Below the pieces are notes generated by a model. It was not told the origin of the DNA. It was given only the letters and a program-made list of their open reading frames with translations, and made no database searches. The translations under genes and the position numbers were made by a program. From Nemertoderma westbladi (taxonomy: Eukaryota > Xenacoelomorpha > Nemertodermatida > Nemertodermatidae), in NCBI GenBank assembly GCA_032718475.1, contig JAUCBJ010007713.1, positions 1-23,091 of the forward strand: a stretch of 23,091 bases of DNA. The letters are read 5' to 3'. Of the stretch, positions 12,006-20,124 are shown piece after piece. The first letter of the stretch is position 1. Every line of letters starts with the position of its first letter.

Positions 12006-12006
12006 G

Positions 12007-12825
12007 TTATGGGGCTGTATTCATAAATGTAACTAACTAGGAACTTAGTCCTAGTCACAGCAAGTTAGTAAGTGCTTGTACTAATTCGGTATTCAGAGAA
12101 GTTGGTGCTACTTATTACTAACGTATTTAGTACTAGTTGTTGCTAAACTCGTATTCATAGAATTTAGTCTTACTTAAGTTAGTATTAGCTGTAACTTAAA
12201 TTTCTTGTCACAAGAAGATGTGACTAAGTTGGTAAGAACGCTTACTTATTCTATGTTGGCCTTCATACATACAGTATGGTTATTATGTTACTGACGACTC
12301 CGGCCACATTATACTCTCTCTTGTTTTTCTAGCATTCTGTGTTCATTGCAAATGTGTTGTTGCAGAGAAACTGTCAAATGTAACGACATAAAGCTTGTTG
12401 TTTTTTAAACATACATCCGACTTAAATTTCCAAATTTCAGCTTACATTCTTGAATAATGGTGAGATTGCTCCCGAACGGTCCGCGTCCGTTGAAAAATGT
12501 GTTTCGCTAAAGAATTCTACGATTCGCGAACTTTCGCAAGATGAAAAAGCGGTAGCGTTCCCACTTCATTATTTTCCTCTCTATTACCGAATGTAAATAA
12601 TGGTATTCTATAATGGTAGCCAATTGATTTATCGCCTTACTAAAAATAATAATTTTTCACTAAAATTTTAAACAGGAAATCACTAAAATATTCAGGGTGA
12701 CCAATATAATTAATGGGTTTAATGTAGGCTACCAATACTAGTAAAACAGTAGGCCTAAACATAGAGACATGCAGGGCATAGCTACCGTCCTTAAGTTGAA
12801 ACTGAAAGCTTTTTGATAAACATAA
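12007..12825. other. unidentified insertion inside the LINE endonuclease; starts with GGGGCTGTATTCATAAAT
   Basis: Non-LINE sequence separates the two endonuclease fragments. Its first ~250 bp contain three loose ~65-bp repeats each beginning GTATTCA (about 12017, 12091 and 12152) and rich in CTTAGT/AAGTTAGTA. The GGGGCTGTATTCATAAAT start resembles ends of MITE-like DNA transposons, but I could not find the matching inverted end. The remaining 12260-12825 is AT-rich with no ORF of note. Confidence 0.4.
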
Positions 12826-12829
12826 GTTA

Positions 12830-13013
12830 AAGTAGTAGTAGCAGTTTGTCTATCTGATCGACGCTACTCGAGTACCCATGGCAGTTAAAGGATCCTAATG
12901 TCAGTTTTACTTTACGAGATTTATAATTCGTGTTGTTAGTACCAGTGTTCTTATTCGCTGCAGAGTCCAACTTTGAAAATGGAACATCCTTTGGTGATGT
13001 CTTGGCATGAGTT
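12830..13013 (-). pseudogene. LINE endonuclease N-terminal fragment
   Basis: The minus-strand frame reads ...SRKVKLTLGSFNCHGYSSSV and DQIDKLL, then hits a TAA at 12827-12829. The L-x-S-F-N-C-H-G-Y pattern is the first strand of exonuclease-endonuclease-phosphatase LINE endonucleases, with the metal-associated Asn. The frame stops where foreign sequence begins, and the rest of the N-terminal half is absent, so both insertion and loss are implied. Confidence 0.6.
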
Positions 13014-13123
13014 TCTGTAAGTGCAGTATTCTGTATATTGGGTTATTTTTAGTATCTGCGACTGGCATATCCTTAAATCCATTGTTAAAAGTAAGACCTG
13101 TTCAAAGGATTCCTCGTCAGATA

Positions 13124-14080
13124 TTAATCCTGTGCGATTTGGTAGTGTTTCACGTAATCTCGCTTATGTTGTCTTGTGTCTTCTTTGGAGTTTTCCAACC
13201 CATTAAAATCATGCGTGGTTGCATTGTAGCATTTCAAGTCACTTTCTGCTCTGTAATTATGTTTCCTGGATTTCTCATGGAAACTACGGGAGTGATCATC
13301 TATAAAAGGTACTTTTGGGGCGTCTGGGGAGTCATGCTGTTCCCTGTGGTTCAGTGCAGAGCTTTTATCAGATTGCTTTCCTGAATGTCGTCCTTGCCAG
13401 TCATTAGTCGCATGTCTGTCTGGGTTGGTGACCCATTCTTTACATACAATCCCAGAAGGCCAGAATGCATTGTGCATAAGAGTATATTTAAGATTGGTAT
13501 CTGTGGTTAGGCGAAGGCTTATCCCATCTCCATGAAGGCGGGTTGTGATTCGATGCACAGCAATTTTCCTTTCAATAAGGAAATTTACTACATCATCCTC
13601 AGTGTTATTCTTATTAATACCAGAAATAAAGAGTTGTACTTTGAGGCGTGATTCGGCACACCTCAATGGGATTCCACATCTTTCAGATTGGATTAAATTG
13701 TCCTCGCCCTCGCGATTATTTCCCGAGTTCACTGCTATTCTTTTGGTAATCCCCTTTGGTTGATGTTGAATGGCATGCTGTTGCTGCTTACCTTTGCGTT
13801 CAACTGTGTGTCTGCTGGTAGTGTCTGACATTGTATTATCGATATCGATATCACTTAGTAGGTGATAAGGATTGGGGCCAATGATTGTACTACTAATGTC
13901 CCATTGCTGTGGCCGTTGTTTTGCGACATGTTTGTTCCTCGGAATGCTGAATGAAGTACTATATTCCTTTGATTGCTGGTTACTGTGCTCATCTAGGAAC
14001 TTTACTTGAGGTAGAATTGGTTCAGATGAATGAAAAGTACCTGGTATGTCTTCGTCATCATTAATTGAGTATATAAGAAT
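13124..14080 (-). pseudogene. LINE ORF1-like protein with RRM-like segment
   Basis: An open frame runs from about 14080, where it emerges from stops in AT-rich DNA, to a stop at 13124. The first ATG is at 13831 (MSDTTSRHTVERKGKQQQ). A central segment, LKVQLFISGINKNNTEDDVV and FLIERKIAVHRITTRL, then HNAFWPSGIVCKEWV, has the beta-alpha-beta pattern and the terminal FWP-G-V feature that I associate with RRM-type ORF1 proteins of invertebrate LINEs. The flanks are rich in Q, K, H and D and look disordered. Upstream coding without ATG suggests that the copy is 5' truncated. Function in intact elements: RNA binding in the retrotransposition particle. Confidence 0.6.
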
Positions 14081-14185
14081 ACTATATTATTATATATAAT
14101 TAGAATCATTTTTCCCCAATATAAAGAAATATCAGTTTAAACAGATTATAAGATCTGAAACCTCCCTTTTATTTCTTGCACCCAC

Positions 14186-14294
14186 CTGGTGTAACCGAGA
14201 AATTAGTTTGTTACGGATAGCGTTACCGGACGCCGTGTTGCTGACGAGTTTGAGCTCCGTGGCTGCGTTTCGCAACATCGTCTGCTGATCGGTA
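14186..14294 (-). CDS. talin exon D: end of rod bundle R3
   Basis: This 109-nt exon was found by frame and similarity. The acceptor TTGTTATTTCAG precedes T-ACC-GAT-CAG, and the donor CACCAG|GTGGGTGC lies at 14185. The first T completes Ser from exon C. It encodes TDQQTMLRNAATELKLVSNT and ASGNAIRNKLISRLHQ, aligning with vertebrate QQQRLREAAEGLRMATNAA and AQNAIKKKLVQRLEHA. It ends in phase 0 and continues directly into AAGQVV of exon E. Its donor, like that of exon C, is AG|GTGGGT, but the surrounding sequence differs. Confidence 0.93.
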
Positions 14295-14344
14295 CTGAAA
14301 TAACAATTATTAATCTGTTTAGAAATATTACGTAGGTAATCACC

Positions 14345-15732
14345 TATCTGTAAAGTATACTGTGTTCTACCCACATCTGTAAAGTAGGCTGTGTTCTACC
14401 CACATATCTGTAAAGTAGGCTGTGTTCTACCCACATATCTGTAAAGGAAGCTGTGTTCTAACCACATATCTGTAAAGTAGGCTGTGTTCTACCCACATAT
14501 CTGTAAAGGAAGCTGTGTTCTACCCACATAATCTGTAAAGGAAGCTACACATACCCACATAATCTGTAAAGGAAGCTGTGTTCTACCCACATATCTGAAA
14601 AGGAACCTGTGTTCTATATCTATACCCACATATCTGTAAAGGAAGCTGTGTTCTACCCACATATCTGTAAAGTAGGCTGTGTTATACCCACATATCTGTA
14701 AAGGAAGCTGTGTTCTACCCACATATCTGTAAAGGAAGCTGTGTTCTACCCACATATCTGTAAAGGAACCTGTGTTCTACCCACATATCTGAAAAGGAAG
14801 CTGTGTTCTACCCACATATCTGAAAAGGAACCTGTGTTCTATATCTATACCCACATATCTGTAAAGGAAGCTGTGTTCTACCCACATATCTGTAAAGTAG
14901 GCTGTGTTATACCCACATATCTGTAAAGGAAGCTGTGTTCTACCCACATATCTGTAAAGGAAGCTGTGTTCTACCCACATATCTGTAAACGAACCTGTGT
15001 TCTACCCACATATCTGAAAAGGAAGCTGTGTTCTACCCACATATCTGAAAAGGAACCTGTGTTCTATATCTATACCCACATATCTGTAAAGGAAGCTGTG
15101 TTCTACCCACATATCTGAAAAGGAACCTGTGTTCTATATCTATACCCACATATCTGTAAAGGAAGCTGTGTTCTACCCACATATCTGTAAAGTAGGCTGT
15201 GTTACACCCACATATCTGTAAAGGAAGCTGTGTTCTACCCACATATCTGAAAAGGAAGCTGTGTTCTACCCACATATCTGTAAAGGAAGCTGTGTTCTAC
15301 CCACCTTTACGGATGCGCGCCTGTGTTCTACCCACCTATCCGGATGCGCGCCTGTGTTCTACCCACCTTTCCGTATGCGCGCCTGTGTTCTACCCACTTA
15401 TCCAGATGCGCGCCTGTGTTCTACCCACTTTTCCGGATGCGCGCCTGTGTTATAACAACCTTCCCGGATGCGCGGCTGTGTTCTACCTACCTTCCCGGAT
15501 GCGCGGCTGTGTTCTACCCACCTTCCCAGAAGCGCGCCTGTGTTCTACCCACCTTCCCGGATGCGCGGCTGTGTTCTACCCACCTTCCCGGATGCGCGGC
15601 TGTGTTCTACCCACCTTCCCGGATGCGCGGCTGTGTTCTACCCACCTTCCCGGATGCGCGGCTGTGTTCTACCCACCTATCTGTAAAGGAAGCTGTGTTC
15701 TACCCACATATCTGTAAAGGATGCTGTGTTAT
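14345..15732 (-). repeat. 31-bp minisatellite, distal block (AT-type ~30 units, GC-type 13 junction copies, then AT-type)
   Basis: Same family as the exon C junction array. From 14345 to about 15301 the units are AT-type: on the minus strand they share GTGGGTAGAACACAGC with the parental unit but continue TTCCTTTACAGATAT in place of the CGCGCATCCGGAAAG half. From 15305 to 15677 the units are GC-type like exon C, and 15677-15305 is 12 x 31 exactly. About two AT-type units follow before the LINE. Within the AT-type block a variant carrying an extra TATATCTA recurs with period 225 bp (TGAAAAGG at 14596, 14821 and 15046, then 15116). Long ORFs on both strands here are repeat artefacts. Confidence 0.93.
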
Positions 15733-15779
15733 ACTATTACACTATTGCACTACTATATTACACTATTGCTGATGCCATG

Positions 15780-16331
15780 ATAAGTCCTAAGACAAGAGTT
15801 AGGGGAGAGGGGGTTGCAACAATGATGTCCACCATTATAGAAGATGCCATTGAGAGACGCATGGAAATAATGATCATAGGAGATCTCAATGTCATGTGAG
15901 CATCTGAGGAAACACAGATCATGAGGGACGACATTGAGCTCCGAGCCAAGGGATTGATCGACATTTTGTATCAAGCAGCTAGAAAGAACATCCCGCATGT
16001 ATTTCCAAGACACCATAAGGGACTCAGGAACCGGCAAAACACAAGACCTTTGGATCACAATTGGCACTTAATGAAAGGGAAGATAACAATGGGCGATAAG
16101 GATGATGGGAATCCTTCTATATCATTGCTAGAGAACAAAAGAATGAGTCACCGACTAGAGAGTCATACATACTGGAAACATATAAGGAATTTGGCTAACG
16201 ACTTTCGTTCGAGTCGCAACAGATTTTGGCATAGATTGAAGTCAGAGAACAGTGTTGCTATGACTGATGACTATGGCCAACTTTACTCAGACTATATGGG
16301 AAGATTCAGCATAAAGAGTACCCATAATTAA
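15780..16331 (+). pseudogene. LINE ORF2 N-terminal part: endonuclease remnant and linker, with premature stops
   Basis: One reading frame continues from about 15833 to the RT. It contains IEDAIERRMEIMIIGDLN, where GDLN resembles the GD-x-N motif of the exonuclease-endonuclease-phosphatase fold. It is then broken by TGA at 15897-15899, continues as a basic linker (SHRLESHTYWKHIRNLAND, RNRFWHRLKSEN), and is broken again by TAA at 16329-16331. The same frame then enters the RT. Most of the endonuclease is missing, both upstream (5' truncation) and after GDLN, where the expected C-terminal half is absent. The linker assignment rests on position and its W/R-rich character. Confidence 0.6.
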
Positions 16332-17459
16332 GATTATCAGGATAATTTGCTTATCTTTGAACGTGATCATGAATCCATTGAGAAATTAGTAAAGACAGCT
16401 GATGTGGATGCTGCCATAAAATCCCTCAATAAAGGTAAGACGTCAGATAGCAACTCTCTTAAGGCCGAACATCTTATTCACAGCCAGTCAAGTGAACTCC
16501 ATGGGTTCCTAGCAGATTTATATAATGATATAATGGCCACTGGCTACTTTCCCAAATGTTTATGTACAAGCATTCTGATGCCGCTTCTCAAGAGCGAGGA
16601 TCGAGATAAGCATGAGACAGGGAGCTATAGAGGTGTCTCGGTTATTTCAATCTTGGCTAAAGTGTGGGAGATTCTGGTCTCAGAAAGGGTCCGTAATAAA
16701 AAAACGAGTAACCTACAAATGGTATACAAATCAAAATTAGGTACTGAGATATCATATGCAGTAGCAACAAATCTGATCCGGTACTTCAATGAAGGGGGTT
16801 CAAATGTCTACATGGTTTCGCTCGATTTGACCAGCGCATTTGATGCGGTCTCATATGAGAAGCTAATGACGAAATTAGTAGAATCTACTCTTGATGAAAG
16901 AATTATTCGAACTCTTTGCTCCTACTATAGCCAATCTGTTGCATTGATGAAGATAGGTAACAGTATCTCATGTATACCAATAACACTACGACGTGGAGTA
17001 AGGCAAGGTGGTGTCTTGTCATCAATCCTATTTAACATATATTTCGATGACTTGTTCGAAATTATTGAATCAGCCGGCTTTGGGCTACATAAAAATAAGG
17101 AAGCTTACTCGATCTTAGGCTATGCCGATAATGTCCTACTCCTAGCTAACATGGGAACCGATATTCAGAAGATGCTATACTTATGTGAACAGTATTTTAA
17201 AGAGCATCACCTGGTCATCAATTTTAAGAAGACACATTATGTAGTATGCCCATTCTCAGCACGAGTAGATATGGGCAAATCAGAAAACATACATGGTGGG
17301 AATGGGGCAAAGTTACACGCAGTTTCAAAATGTATATACTTAGGGCTGCCACTGCCGCCATCAAGACAGAGCATCTGTGACTACTTTACTAGGAAGATAT
17401 GGATGAATACATCCATGATTAATACACGAAGTGGGGCCTTCGCGCAGCACGTGAAATGA
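16332..17459 (+). pseudogene. LINE reverse transcriptase, catalytic YADD changed to YADN
   Basis: Non-LTR reverse transcriptase domain in one open frame of about 375 codons. It begins DYQDNLLIFERDHESIEKLV, then a palm entry AAIKSLNKGKTSDSNSLKAEHL and LLKSEDRDKHETGSYRGVSV. Motif A is LDLTSAFDAV (near 16821-16850), motif B is RRGVRQGGVLSSILFNIYF (near 16988-17045), and motif C is YADN at 17121-17132. The second Asp of the YxDD metal-binding pair is Asn, which would be expected to abolish polymerase activity. The frame ends TGA in the thumb region after RSGAFAQHVK, where a satellite array has been inserted. This is a mobile-element remnant, not a host gene. Confidence 0.85.
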
Positions 17460-17499
17460 GTTAATGCTAAGTATCAACTCGAAAGGATTATAAAAACAT

Positions 17500-18725
17500 A
17501 GGAGAAGATTTTCCCGGAAAACGTTAACCCTCTAGCGGGAGACTGGGTAACTGAAGAAGGAAGGATTAGTTTCCCTACAAAGCCACATCCTATGGTCTAT
17601 TACATATCTACCAAGTTTCCGATTGACGGATCATAAATAACGAAATGTTGGAAGGTTTTCACTTTCATACATTTAGCCCTCTAGCGGCATATTAAAGAAC
17701 TACGGATCGATCACCTTCCTCACAAAGACGAGGCATGTGGTCTAGTACATACCGGTACTGTATATTCCAAAATTCAGCTTAAATAGATTAAGATCAAGGA
17801 ATTCGCAAAGGTTATCACTTTCCTACATTTCGCCCTCTAGCGGCAGACTCGAAAACTCCGGACCGATTACTGTCCACACAAAGACTTAGGATGTCTTCTA
17901 GTACATATATGACAAGTTTCAGCGTAATCAGATCATAAACAACTAAATGGAAGAATAATTTCACATTCGGGACATTTCGCCCTCTAGCGGCAGACTGGAG
18001 AACTGCAGACAGATTAGCCTCCTTTGAAATTTACAGCTAATGGTCTAGTACATACTTCCCAAGTTTCAGCTTAAACGGATTAAAAGCAAAGAAATGGGTG
18101 GCCATTTAATGTTTAGACATGTGGCCCTCTAGCGGGAGACTGGAAAACTTCGGACCGATTACAATCCACACAAAGACTCAGGATGTCTTCTAGTACATAT
18201 ATGACAAGTTTCAGCGTAATCAGATCATAAACAACTAAATGGAAGAATAATTTCACATTCGGGACATTTCGCCCTCTAGCGGCAGACTGGAGAACTGCAG
18301 ACAGATTAGCCTCCTTTGAAATTTACAGCTAATGGTCTAGTACATACTTCCCAAGTTTCAGCTTAAACGGATTAAAAGCAAAGAAATGGGTGGCCATTTA
18401 ATGTTTAGACATGTGGCCCTCTAGCGGGAGACTGGAAAACTTCGGACCGATTACAATCCACACAAAGACTCAGGATGTCATCTAGTACATATATGACAAG
18501 TTTCAGCGTAATCAGATCATAAACAACTAAATGGAAGAATAATTTCACATTCGGGACATTTCGCCCTCTAGCGGCAGACTGGAGAACTGCAGACAGATTA
18601 GCCTCCTTTGAAATTTACAGCTAATGGTCTAGTACATACTTCCCAAGTTTCAGCTTAAACGGATTAAAAGCAAAGAAATGGGTGGCCATTTAATGTTTAG
18701 ACATGTGGCCCTCTAGCGGGAGACC
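17500..18725. repeat. tandem repeat, ~146-bp monomers in 292-bp dimers, each with CCCTCTAGCGG
   Basis: About nine monomers, each with a CCCTCTAGCGG core. In gCCCTCTAGCGG coordinates these start at 17527 (here aCCCTC...), 17676, 17832, 17979, 18124, 18271, 18416, 18563 and 18708. Spacing is irregular at first (149, 156), then strictly alternates 147/145, giving a 292-bp dimer repeated about three times nearly without change (for example, ATGTCTTCTAG at 17891 and 18183). Each monomer also has a CTAGTACATA segment and an AAGTTTCAGC segment. The array sits inside the LINE between the RT thumb and the C-terminal region. No coding potential is seen. Confidence 0.9.
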
Positions 18726-18844
18726 ATTGCACTGATGGTGTCTGAAAGTCTCTCAAAAATCTCAACTTTTGCTCATATTGATACCTACAAATTTTCAACT
18801 TGGCAGCTTTAAATCCGACAAAGTTATTAGCATGTCAAAATCGT

Positions 18845-18911
18845 AACGACGACGACAACGACGACGACGACAACGACGACGACGACAACGACGACGACGA
18901 CGACGACGACA
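18845..18911. repeat. (ACG)n microsatellite with AAC interruptions
   Basis: Trinucleotide tract of ACG/CGA with AAC interruptions at roughly regular intervals. It lies between the 292-bp tandem array and the resumed LINE sequence. The poly-Arg reading on the minus strand is an artefact of the repeat. Confidence 0.95.
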
Positions 18912-18959
18912 ACTATTTGCATAAATTGACCCACCCCCTAACAGTGTCAATTCGCTAAG

Positions 18960-19560
18960 GCTCCGCCAACTTCGTGGCTCGCCCCACACGTGGCCTGGCT
19001 AGTGATGAAGTGCCGCTGGATATTACTGCTTTGGTGTGGGGTGCCATATCTACTCCATCAATATTATATGAGTCACATATCATTGAGGGGGCACAAGGAG
19101 AAGGCATTGGTCGGACTTGGCGTAAATCACAGCGCTCATTGATACGCATGGGGAACTATATATATCAAACAATATCCTGCAGGCGCTATTTGATGAACGA
19201 ACATTCTCAACAATGATAGCCATTTCGAAGCCGAGGGCAATTTACTCCTGCTTTAACTCTGGTAACAAGAAGGTCTATGGGTTGTTTAGCCACATTCTTA
19301 CTCAACATCTTGCAGGTCAAATGTCTGTGCCGCTGTTTTCTGACTATTCCATAGGAGGATGGAAGCTTGGTTTGCCACGACTACAAGCTCTTGTAACTGG
19401 TCGATACTGCCTTAAGTCAACCATTAAACGAATTGGGAGGACGGATGAGCTATGCTTTATGGATCAGATACGCTTCTTATATATCACTAACATGCTCTAT
19501 AAAACTGGTACGCAATTTACTGTCAGGAGGGAGTGTATTCAAGAGCTTTATCGTCTTTAG
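18960..19560 (+). pseudogene. LINE post-RT C-terminal region, frame-broken
   Basis: The LINE coding sequence resumes after the nested satellite. SDEVPLDITALVWGAISTPS-ILYE (about 19000-19070) matches the usual post-thumb pattern in which a short LW-x-x-I-P-S-I-L-Y-G segment follows the RT. The frame ends TGA at about 19214 and a second frame (19213-19560) continues with GGWKLGLPRLQALVTGRYCL and MDQIRFLYITNMLYKTGT, ending at TAG. The region therefore carries at least one frameshift relative to an intact ORF2. The assignment rests on order within the element and the ILYE-type segment. Confidence 0.6.
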
Positions 19561-19694
19561 GTGTGATAGATCAACCACTTTGATTTTAGATTAACATCTA
19601 AAGATCTCGGTGTTTTTAATTTTATTCAGTGCATGTTTTTAAATTTAGGTGCATTCACAATTGCCTAATTTTATAGTATATTTTATTTAATCAT

Positions 19695-19747
19695 AATAAA
19701 GGGGCCGAGCCCTATCTCGGATGCTGAAACGAAATGAAAATGAAATG
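19695..19747 (+). other. LINE 3' end: AATAAA, hairpin and GAAATG-type tail
   Basis: AATAAA at 19695-19700 is followed by GGGGCCGAGCCC-TAT-CTCGG, in which CCGAG (19705-19709) pairs with CTCGG (19716-19720), and then a short repeat tail GAAATGAAAATGAAATG (19731-19747). The minisatellite resumes immediately after. A 3' hairpin near the end plus a short tandem tail fits template recognition in target-primed reverse transcription in several LINE clades. This marks the insertion boundary. Confidence 0.65.
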
Positions 19748-19748
19748 T

Positions 19749-20124
19749 TCTACTCACCTTCCCGGATGCGCGGCTGTGTTCTACCCACCTTTCCGGATGC
19801 GTGCCTATGTTCTACCCACCTTTACGGATGCGCGCCTGTGTTCTACCCACCTTTCCGGATGCGCGCCTGTGTTCTACCCACCTTTCCGGATGCGCGCCTG
19901 TGTTCTACCCACCTTCCAGGATGCGCGCATGTGTTCTACCCACCTTTCCAGATGCGCGCCTGTGTTCTACCCACCTTTCCGGATGCGCGGCTGTGTTCTA
20001 CCCACCTTTCCGGCTGCGCGGCGGTGTTCTACCCACCTTCCCGGATGCGCGCCTGTGTTCTACCCACCTTTCCGGATGCGCGGCTGTGTTCTACCCACCT
20101 TTCCGGATGCGCGGCTGTGTTCTT
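19749..20124 (-). repeat. 31-bp minisatellite made of the exon C/intron junction (proximal block, 12 junction copies)
   Basis: Tandem 31-bp units read on the minus strand as AGAACACAGCCGCGCATCCG followed by GAAAGGTGGGT. The copy at 20124-20092 is exon C's own 3' end plus its splice donor. The exon-edge equivalent recurs at 20099, 20068, 20037, 20006 and so on to 19758, and 20099-19758 equals 11 x 31 exactly. Variants include CCGCGC versus GGCGCGC, GGAAAG versus GGGAAG, CCGTAAAG, and a GTGAGTAG donor form at the far end (19758). The KNTAAHPE peptide encoded by the first copy aligns with conserved talin sequence, so the exon is the likely parent and the array the derivative. Confidence 0.93.

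Larger units (their letters stand above)
9500..14085 (-). mobile_element. degraded non-LTR retrotransposon (LINE), same strand as talin
   Basis: Read on the minus strand, the order is: an ORF1-like region (about 14080-13124); endonuclease N-terminus (about 13013-12830); a foreign insertion (about 12825-12007); endonuclease C-terminus with DNFSDHLTI (about 12005-11760); linker (11774-11195); reverse transcriptase with intact YADD (about 11140-10083); and C-terminal region (10152-9525). Adjacent parts are in different frames, so it is a dead copy with several frameshifts. Its RT differs from the plus-strand LINE at 16332-17459, so they are separate families. The ends are estimated; no clear tail or target duplication was seen. 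Confidence 0.8.
9122..14185 (-). other. intron D/E (5064 bp) hosting a LINE in talin sense orientation
   Basis: Phase 0 intron with donor GTGGGTGC at 14185 and acceptor GTTTTGGTTAG at 9122. About 4.6 kb is a broken LINE on the same strand as talin (about 9500-14085). The remaining AT-rich 9122-9500 part shows no gene. Confidence 0.85.
15735..19748 (+). mobile_element. degraded non-LTR retrotransposon (LINE), antisense to talin, with nested satellite
   Basis: This element splits the 31-bp minisatellite: arrays resume on either side. In order it has a 5'-truncated endonuclease remnant with IIGDLN near 15880, a linker, a reverse transcriptase (to 17459), an inserted tandem repeat and (ACG)n tract (about 17500-18911), the post-RT C-terminal region (about 18960-19560), AATAAA at 19695-19700, a small hairpin CCGAG/CTCGG (19705-19720), and a GAAATG-like tail (19731-19747). 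In-frame stops and a changed catalytic Asp indicate a dead copy. No clean target-site duplication is visible. The 3' hairpin plus short-repeat tail is typical of several LINE clades; the clade is not assignable by eye. Confidence 0.8.
14295..20098 (-). other. intron C/D (5804 bp), minisatellite plus nested LINE
   Basis: Phase 2 intron with donor AAAG|GTGGGTAG at 20098 and acceptor TTGTTATTTCAG at 14295. Only about 50 bp next to the acceptor (14295-14344) are neither minisatellite nor retroelement. The rest is the junction-derived 31-bp array (19749-20098, 14345-15732) interrupted by a degraded plus-strand LINE with its own internal tandem repeat (about 15735-19748). Confidence 0.9.

Noticed and set aside
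13007-13384. Plus-strand ORF with hydrophobic stretches (125 codons)
   Set aside because: It is antisense to the LINE ORF1-like frame, which has the recognisable RRM-like pattern. The hydrophobicity comes from complementing K/E/N-rich codons.
14489-15275. Minus-strand ORFs with WVEHSFLYRYVGRTQLPLQI repeats, in talin orientation
   Set aside because: A repeat artefact of 31-bp units and in-frame 225-bp blocks. It lies in the intron between exons C and D, which join perfectly without it.
14345-15732. Resemblance to a CRISPR array (31-bp repeats)
   Set aside because: The units are contiguous with no unique spacers, and the DNA is from an animal gene.
15199-15772. Plus-strand ORFs encoding CSTHLPGCAAVFYPPSRMRG-type repeats (also at 19721-20422)
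   Set aside because: Same cause: the 31-bp GC-type minisatellite lacks stops in three frames. The right-hand copy runs antisense into talin exon C.
18795-18989. Arg-rich minus-strand ORF (RRRRC repeats)
   Set aside because: Translation of the (ACG)n microsatellite.
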